8,613 bases of DNA from an uncultured Oscillospiraceae bacterium (GTDB taxonomy: Bacteria; Bacillota; Clostridia; Oscillospirales; Acutalibacteraceae). This document shows positions 6,467-8,613 of the stretch, piece after piece. Location: positions 1 to 8,613 of the forward strand of contig USMJ01000035.1 in NCBI GenBank assembly GCA_900555805.1. The letters are read 5' to 3'. Within the stretch, counting starts at the first letter, position 1, and each line of letters starts with the position of its first letter. Below the pieces are notes generated by a model that saw only the letters and a program-made list of their open reading frames with translations, was not told the DNA's origin and did not search any database. The translations under genes and the position numbers were made by a program.

Positions 6467-6533
6467 TCCTTGCCGACAGATTTTTATAGATAACCGACAA
6501 ATTCATATAAGCAGTAGGCTTACGCCGAAACCG

Positions 6534-6563
6534 TTGACAGCGACTGAGAAAAAATGTTATAAT
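6534..6563 (+). promoter_or_regulatory. Consensus promoter of the pit-DUF47 operon
   Basis: TTGACA (6534-6539) and TATAAT (6558-6563) both match the housekeeping sigma consensus perfectly, 18 bp apart. An extended -10 TGT sits directly before the -10 box. Transcription would start near 6570, leaving a leader of about 170 nt before the pit start codon. Such a strong core promoter suggests high basal initiation, with any control acting through a repressor or the leader. Confidence 0.85.
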
Positions 6564-6607
6564 TTATGTATTCATATTCGCAAAAATGCCTAAAATAATC
6601 TGTAGAC

Positions 6608-6639
6608 ATTTCTGCTTGATATGAGAATTATAAAGCTAC
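6608..6639 (+). repeat. Copy 1 of a 32-nt diverged repeat in the pit leader
   Basis: ATTTCTGCTTGATA (6608-6621) and AGCTAC (6634-6639) recur at 8527-8540 and 8553-8558 with identical spacing. Over the 32 positions 24 are identical. Both copies are intergenic and in the same orientation. The function is not known. Confidence 0.5.
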
Positions 6640-6642
6640 GCA

Positions 6643-6687
6643 AAAATTTCCGAACGCATGAATTTCCGTGTTTCGGACAAAAATTTT
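6643..6687 (+). promoter_or_regulatory. Hairpin in the long pit 5' leader
   Basis: AAAATTT-CCGAA (6643-6654) can pair with TTCGG (6672-6676) and AAATTTT (6681-6687), leaving a 4-nt ACAA bulge; a short inner helix around CATG/CGTG is also possible. It lies in the transcribed leader, 43 nt before the Shine-Dalgarno sequence. It is not followed by a T-run, so it is not an intrinsic terminator. It could stabilise the mRNA or be part of a regulatory RNA; no known riboswitch class was recognised. Confidence 0.4.
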
Positions 6688-6729
6688 CTATGGCTTTAAT
6701 CCGAATAACCGAACAAAAACAGACACATC

Positions 6730-6735
6730 GGAGGT
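6730..6735 (+). promoter_or_regulatory. Ribosome binding site of pit
   Basis: GGAGGT, 7 nt before the ATG at 6743. It rules out the upstream in-frame GTG at 6668, which has no ribosome binding site and would add about 25 unfavourable residues before the first membrane helix. Confidence 0.85.
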
Positions 6736-6742
6736 TAATTTT

Positions 6743-7795
6743 ATGGATGTATCCTTTTCGGTTTTCTTGAGTGCGATGGTGGGGAATCCCGTCCTGCTCA
6801 TAACGGTTCTGTTGACCCTCGGCGTTATTTTCGTCAACGGCTGGACCGACGCTCCGAACGCTATCGCCACCTGTGTCACAACGCGGTGTATGGGCGTCAA
6901 GAGCGCGATCATGATGAGCGCCGTCTTTAACTTCCTGGGCGTTCTTATCATGACGAAGATCAACAGCTCCGTTGCGGCGACGATAAGTAATATGGTCGAT
7001 TTCGGCGGCGATACCCATGCCGCAATGATCGCATTGTGCGCCGCATTGTTTTCCATCGTCGTTTACAGCGTGGGAGCCTCGTATTTCGGCATACCCACAA
7101 GCGAAAGCCACAGTCTTATCGCCGGTCTTTCGGGAGCCGCGATCGCCATAAACAACGGCATCGGCGGAATCAATATGAAAGAATGGGCGAAGGTACTCTA
7201 CGGCTTGGTTCTGAGCTTGGTTCTCGGCTTCGTTATCGGCTGGCTTGTCTGCCGACTTGTCATAGCGATATGCCGAAACATGAGCCGAAGCAAGACAAAT
7301 GTCTTTTTCAAATACGCGCAGATATTCGGCGCCGCCGCCATGAGCTTCATGCACGGCGCGCAGGACGGTCAGAAATTCATCGGCGTTCTGTTCCTCGGGC
7401 TTGCCTTTTCGCACGGACAGTCCGATGTCAGCGGAATGGCGATACCTGTTTGGCTGATGATGCTTTGCAGTGTTGTTATGGGCGTCGGAACAAGCGTCGG
7501 CGGCGAAAAGATAATCAAGTCCGTCGGCATGGATATGGTCAAGCTTGAAAAATATCAGGGCTTTTCGGCGGATATCGCCGCCGCGTCATGCCTGCTTCTT
7601 TCGAGCATTTTCGGTATTCCCGTATCCACAACGCATACCAAAACGACAGCCATTATGGGCGTCGGATCGGTTCAGCGGCTTTCGGCCATCGACCTCGGCG
7701 TTGTCAAGGATATGATGCTCGCGTGGATATTCACATTCCCCGGCTGCGGTATTATCAGTTACGCCGTCGCCAAACTTTTCCTGTTAATCTTTTAA
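6743..7795 (+). CDS. pit: PiT-family inorganic phosphate permease
   Basis: A 350-residue polytopic membrane protein of the PHO4/PiT family (TC 2.A.20), the usual length for compact bacterial members. PiT proteins import phosphate, often as a metal-phosphate complex, driven by H+ or Na+. The characteristic internal duplication is visible. The first half has FVNGWTDAPNAIATCVTTR (30-48) and GIPTSESHSLIAGLSGAAI (116-134). The second half has FMHGAQDGQKFIGV (202-215) and GIPVSTTHTKTTAIMGVG (291-308). The hydrophilic central loop (about 178-190) is short. The coupling ion cannot be decided from sequence. The gene is followed after 21 nt by a DUF47 gene, the standard partner of Pit proteins, and both are read from the consensus promoter at 6534-6563. 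Confidence 0.94.
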   Translation: MDVSFSVFLSAMVGNPVLLITVLLTLGVIFVNGWTDAPNAIATCVTTRCMGVKSAIMMSAVFNFLGVLIMTKINSSVAATISNMVDFGGDTHAAMIALCAALFSIVVYSVGASYFGIPTSESHSLIAGLSGAAIAINNGIGGINMKEWAKVLYGLVLSLVLGFVIGWLVCRLVIAICRNMSRSKTNVFFKYAQIFGAAAMSFMHGAQDGQKFIGVLFLGLAFSHGQSDVSGMAIPVWLMMLCSVVMGVGTSVGGEKIIKSVGMDMVKLEKYQGFSADIAAASCLLLSSIFGIPVSTTHTKTTAIMGVGSVQRLSAIDLGVVKDMMLAWIFTFPGCGIISYAVAKLFLLIF

Positions 7796-7816
7796 TTCGG
7801 ACGGAGGGTATAAGTT

Positions 7817-8440
7817 ATGTCAAAAAAACAAGACGCATTCTATTTTGAAAACTTCATCGCGTGCGCGGAGTATTCCTGCAAAGCCGCAAGGCTTTTAGAA
7901 GACACGCTCAATAATTTCGATGCGGACAAACTGTCCGACAGACTGAACGAAATGCATGAAACTGAGCACGCGGGCGACATCAAAAAACACGAACTCAGCG
8001 ATGTCCTCGTCAGAGCGTTTATAACGCCGATAGACCGTGAAGATATTTCGCATATGAGCCATAACATAGACGAGATCACCGACAAGATAGAGGACGTCAT
8101 GATACGCCTTTATTATAACAGAGTGAAGACCGTCCGCCCCGACGCGCTGGAGCTTGCCAAGGTCGTGACCCGCTGCTGCGAAGAAGTAAAAGCTTTGCTT
8201 GAAAAGTTCTCAAACTTCAAGCATGACAAGACACTTCGCGATCATATTATAAAGATAAATTCGCTCGAAGAGCAGGCGGATAAACTCTATATAAACTGTA
8301 TGTATAATCTTCACGGAGAGAATTCCGACGCTCTGGAAGTCATCGCATGGAGAGAAATATATACCTATCTCGAAAAATGCGCCGACGCGGCGGAACATGC
8401 CGCAAATGTCGTAGAAACTGTTGTTATGAAGAACAGCTGA
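7817..8440 (+). CDS. DUF47 (PhoU-like) family Pit accessory protein
   Basis: A 207-residue soluble, all-helical protein of the DUF47 family (Pfam PhoU_div), about the family's usual length of 205-215. The conserved acidic motifs are present: METEH-like E48..E50-H51..D54, the TPIDREDI turn (70-77), IDEITDKIED (84-93), EEQAD (151-155) and the C-terminal E..AD.AEHAANVVE (186-200). In the related PhoU fold such E/D clusters bind metals. DUF47 proteins are encoded next to Pit permeases and are thought to adjust their activity or phosphate homeostasis. The GGAGGG at 7803-7808 lies 8 nt before the ATG. The pit stop is 21 nt upstream and a strong terminator follows 15 nt after the stop, so this is the last gene of a two-gene operon. 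Confidence 0.93.
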   Translation: MSKKQDAFYFENFIACAEYSCKAARLLEDTLNNFDADKLSDRLNEMHETEHAGDIKKHELSDVLVRAFITPIDREDISHMSHNIDEITDKIEDVMIRLYYNRVKTVRPDALELAKVVTRCCEEVKALLEKFSNFKHDKTLRDHIIKINSLEEQADKLYINCMYNLHGENSDALEVIAWREIYTYLEKCADAAEHAANVVETVVMKNS

Positions 8441-8454
8441 GATATAATTATGGT

Positions 8455-8497
8455 AAAAAACAGCGGATTTCGGCGTCAGCCGTTATCCGCTGTTTTT
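8455..8497 (+). terminator. Intrinsic terminator of the pit-DUF47 operon
   Basis: AAAAA-CAGCGGAT (8456-8468) pairs perfectly with ATCCGCTG-TTTTT (8485-8497). The stem continues through a TT/TT mismatch into CGGC/GCCG (8471-8474, 8479-8482) with a GTCA tetraloop. The A-run before and T-run after make it able to terminate in both directions. Confidence 0.92.
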
Positions 8498-8526
8498 ATG
8501 TACGGGCAAGTTTTGCCAGATATGAA

Positions 8527-8558
8527 ATTTCTGCTTGATAGTGAATTTAGCGAGCTAC
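8527..8558 (+). repeat. Copy 2 of the 32-nt diverged repeat
   Basis: Same-orientation counterpart of 6608-6639, with 24 of 32 positions identical including a 14-nt exact block and AGCTAC at the same offset. This copy additionally carries an inverted repeat GATAGT (8537-8542) / ACTATC (8557-8562) that copy 1 lacks. It lies just after the operon terminator, upstream of whatever follows the window. Confidence 0.5.
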
Positions 8559-8577
8559 TATCTGAAAGGCACAGATT

Positions 8578-8613
8578 ATGAACTGCGGTGGGGCGGGCAC
8601 CAAGGAGGTCTCG
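8578..8613 (+). CDS. Possible start of a gene running off the window end
   Basis: ATG at 8578 opens a frame (MNCGGAGTKEVS) that stays open for its 12 codons to the window edge. AAAGG (8565-8569) lies 8 nt upstream as a possible Shine-Dalgarno sequence. It overlaps, as ATGA, the stop of a 27-codon frame from 8498. No family can be recognised from 12 residues. The alternative is that AAGGAGGT at 8602-8609 is itself a ribosome binding site for a gene starting just past the edge. Both are weak. Confidence 0.2.
   Translation, partial: MNCGGAGTKEVS

Larger units (their letters stand above)
6404..6742. other. Divergent control region between the DUF1846 and pit genes
   Basis: A 339-bp A+T-rich intergenic region with outward promoters on both strands (separate entries). 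Between them CCGACA occurs at 6473-6478 and 6494-6499, exactly 21 bp apart, and a related CCGAAA at 6525-6530 is 31 bp further on; these spacings are close to two and three helical turns. An inverted repeat TAAGC-AGTAG-GCTTA (6508-6522) ends 11 bp before the pit -35 box. Both are candidate regulator sites, unproven. The right half is the pit leader. No convincing gene was seen in it. Confidence 0.5.

Noticed and set aside
6586..6699. Two tiny frames in the pit leader (6586-6624 and 6658-6699) as upstream ORFs
   Set aside because: Neither ATG is preceded by a Shine-Dalgarno sequence, and both are 12-13 codons, a length common by chance.
6668..6742. GTG at 6668 as the start of the permease
   Set aside because: No ribosome binding site and it encodes a charged extension; GGAGGT lies 7 nt before the ATG at 6743.
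6590..7414. Minus-strand open frame of 274 codons opposite pit
   Set aside because: Antisense to the PiT permease, with polar low-complexity composition typical of the mirror of hydrophobic codons, and it crosses the divergent promoter region.
2837..8511. 12-nt match GTACGGGCAAGT at 8500-8511 and, inverted, at 2837-2848
   Set aside because: Several 12-nt matches are expected by chance in a window of this size, and the flanks show no further similarity.
8498..8613. T-box, 6S, SRP or other structured RNA at the right edge
   Set aside because: The G-rich GGTGGGGCGGGCACC invited comparison, but none of the diagnostic motifs of these RNAs could be matched and the sequence is cut by the window end.

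Overview
The window looks like a chromosomal segment of a gut Clostridia-type Firmicute, probably near Oscillospiraceae/Ruminococcaceae. This is inferred from the BspA-like leucine-rich-repeat surface protein with clostridial-style C-terminal modules, strong AGGAGG-type ribosome binding sites, a QueT-family transporter with a preQ1-riboswitch-like leader, a DUF1846 protein and a Pit/DUF47 pair. No rRNA, tRNA, CRISPR array, insertion sequence or phage gene was recognised, and six confident protein genes fill most of the window.

Layout. Positions 137-6403 hold four genes on the minus strand. Read in transcription order these are: a DUF1846 protein of unknown function (4919-6403); a QueT-family membrane protein (4311-4832) whose 86-nt upstream gap holds a promoter-like sequence and a pseudoknot able to mask the ribosome binding site; a GPH/MelB-type sugar:cation symporter (2852-4249) with its own promoter-like sequence and a clear intrinsic terminator; and a secreted BspA-type LRR protein (137-2701) followed by a very strong hairpin. 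From 6743 onward two plus-strand genes, a PiT phosphate permease and a DUF47/PhoU-like partner, form an operon closed by a strong bidirectional-looking terminator at 8455-8497.

The two gene sets diverge from a 339-bp intergenic region (6404-6742). It holds two good back-to-back sigma-70/A-type promoters, both with an extended -10, helically phased CCGACA repeats between them, and a leader of about 170 nt in front of the permease gene with a large hairpin.

Functionally the window is mostly cell-surface and uptake: queuosine-precursor uptake, glycoside or uronide uptake, phosphate uptake and a secreted adhesin-like protein. The genes do not appear to form one pathway. The most interesting element is the queT leader: a short P1 stem, a small inserted hairpin, and a loop-tail pseudoknot that includes the start of the Shine-Dalgarno sequence, as expected for a translational preQ1-class riboswitch. 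The last about 115 bases lie beyond the phosphate operon, and nothing in them can be assigned firmly.
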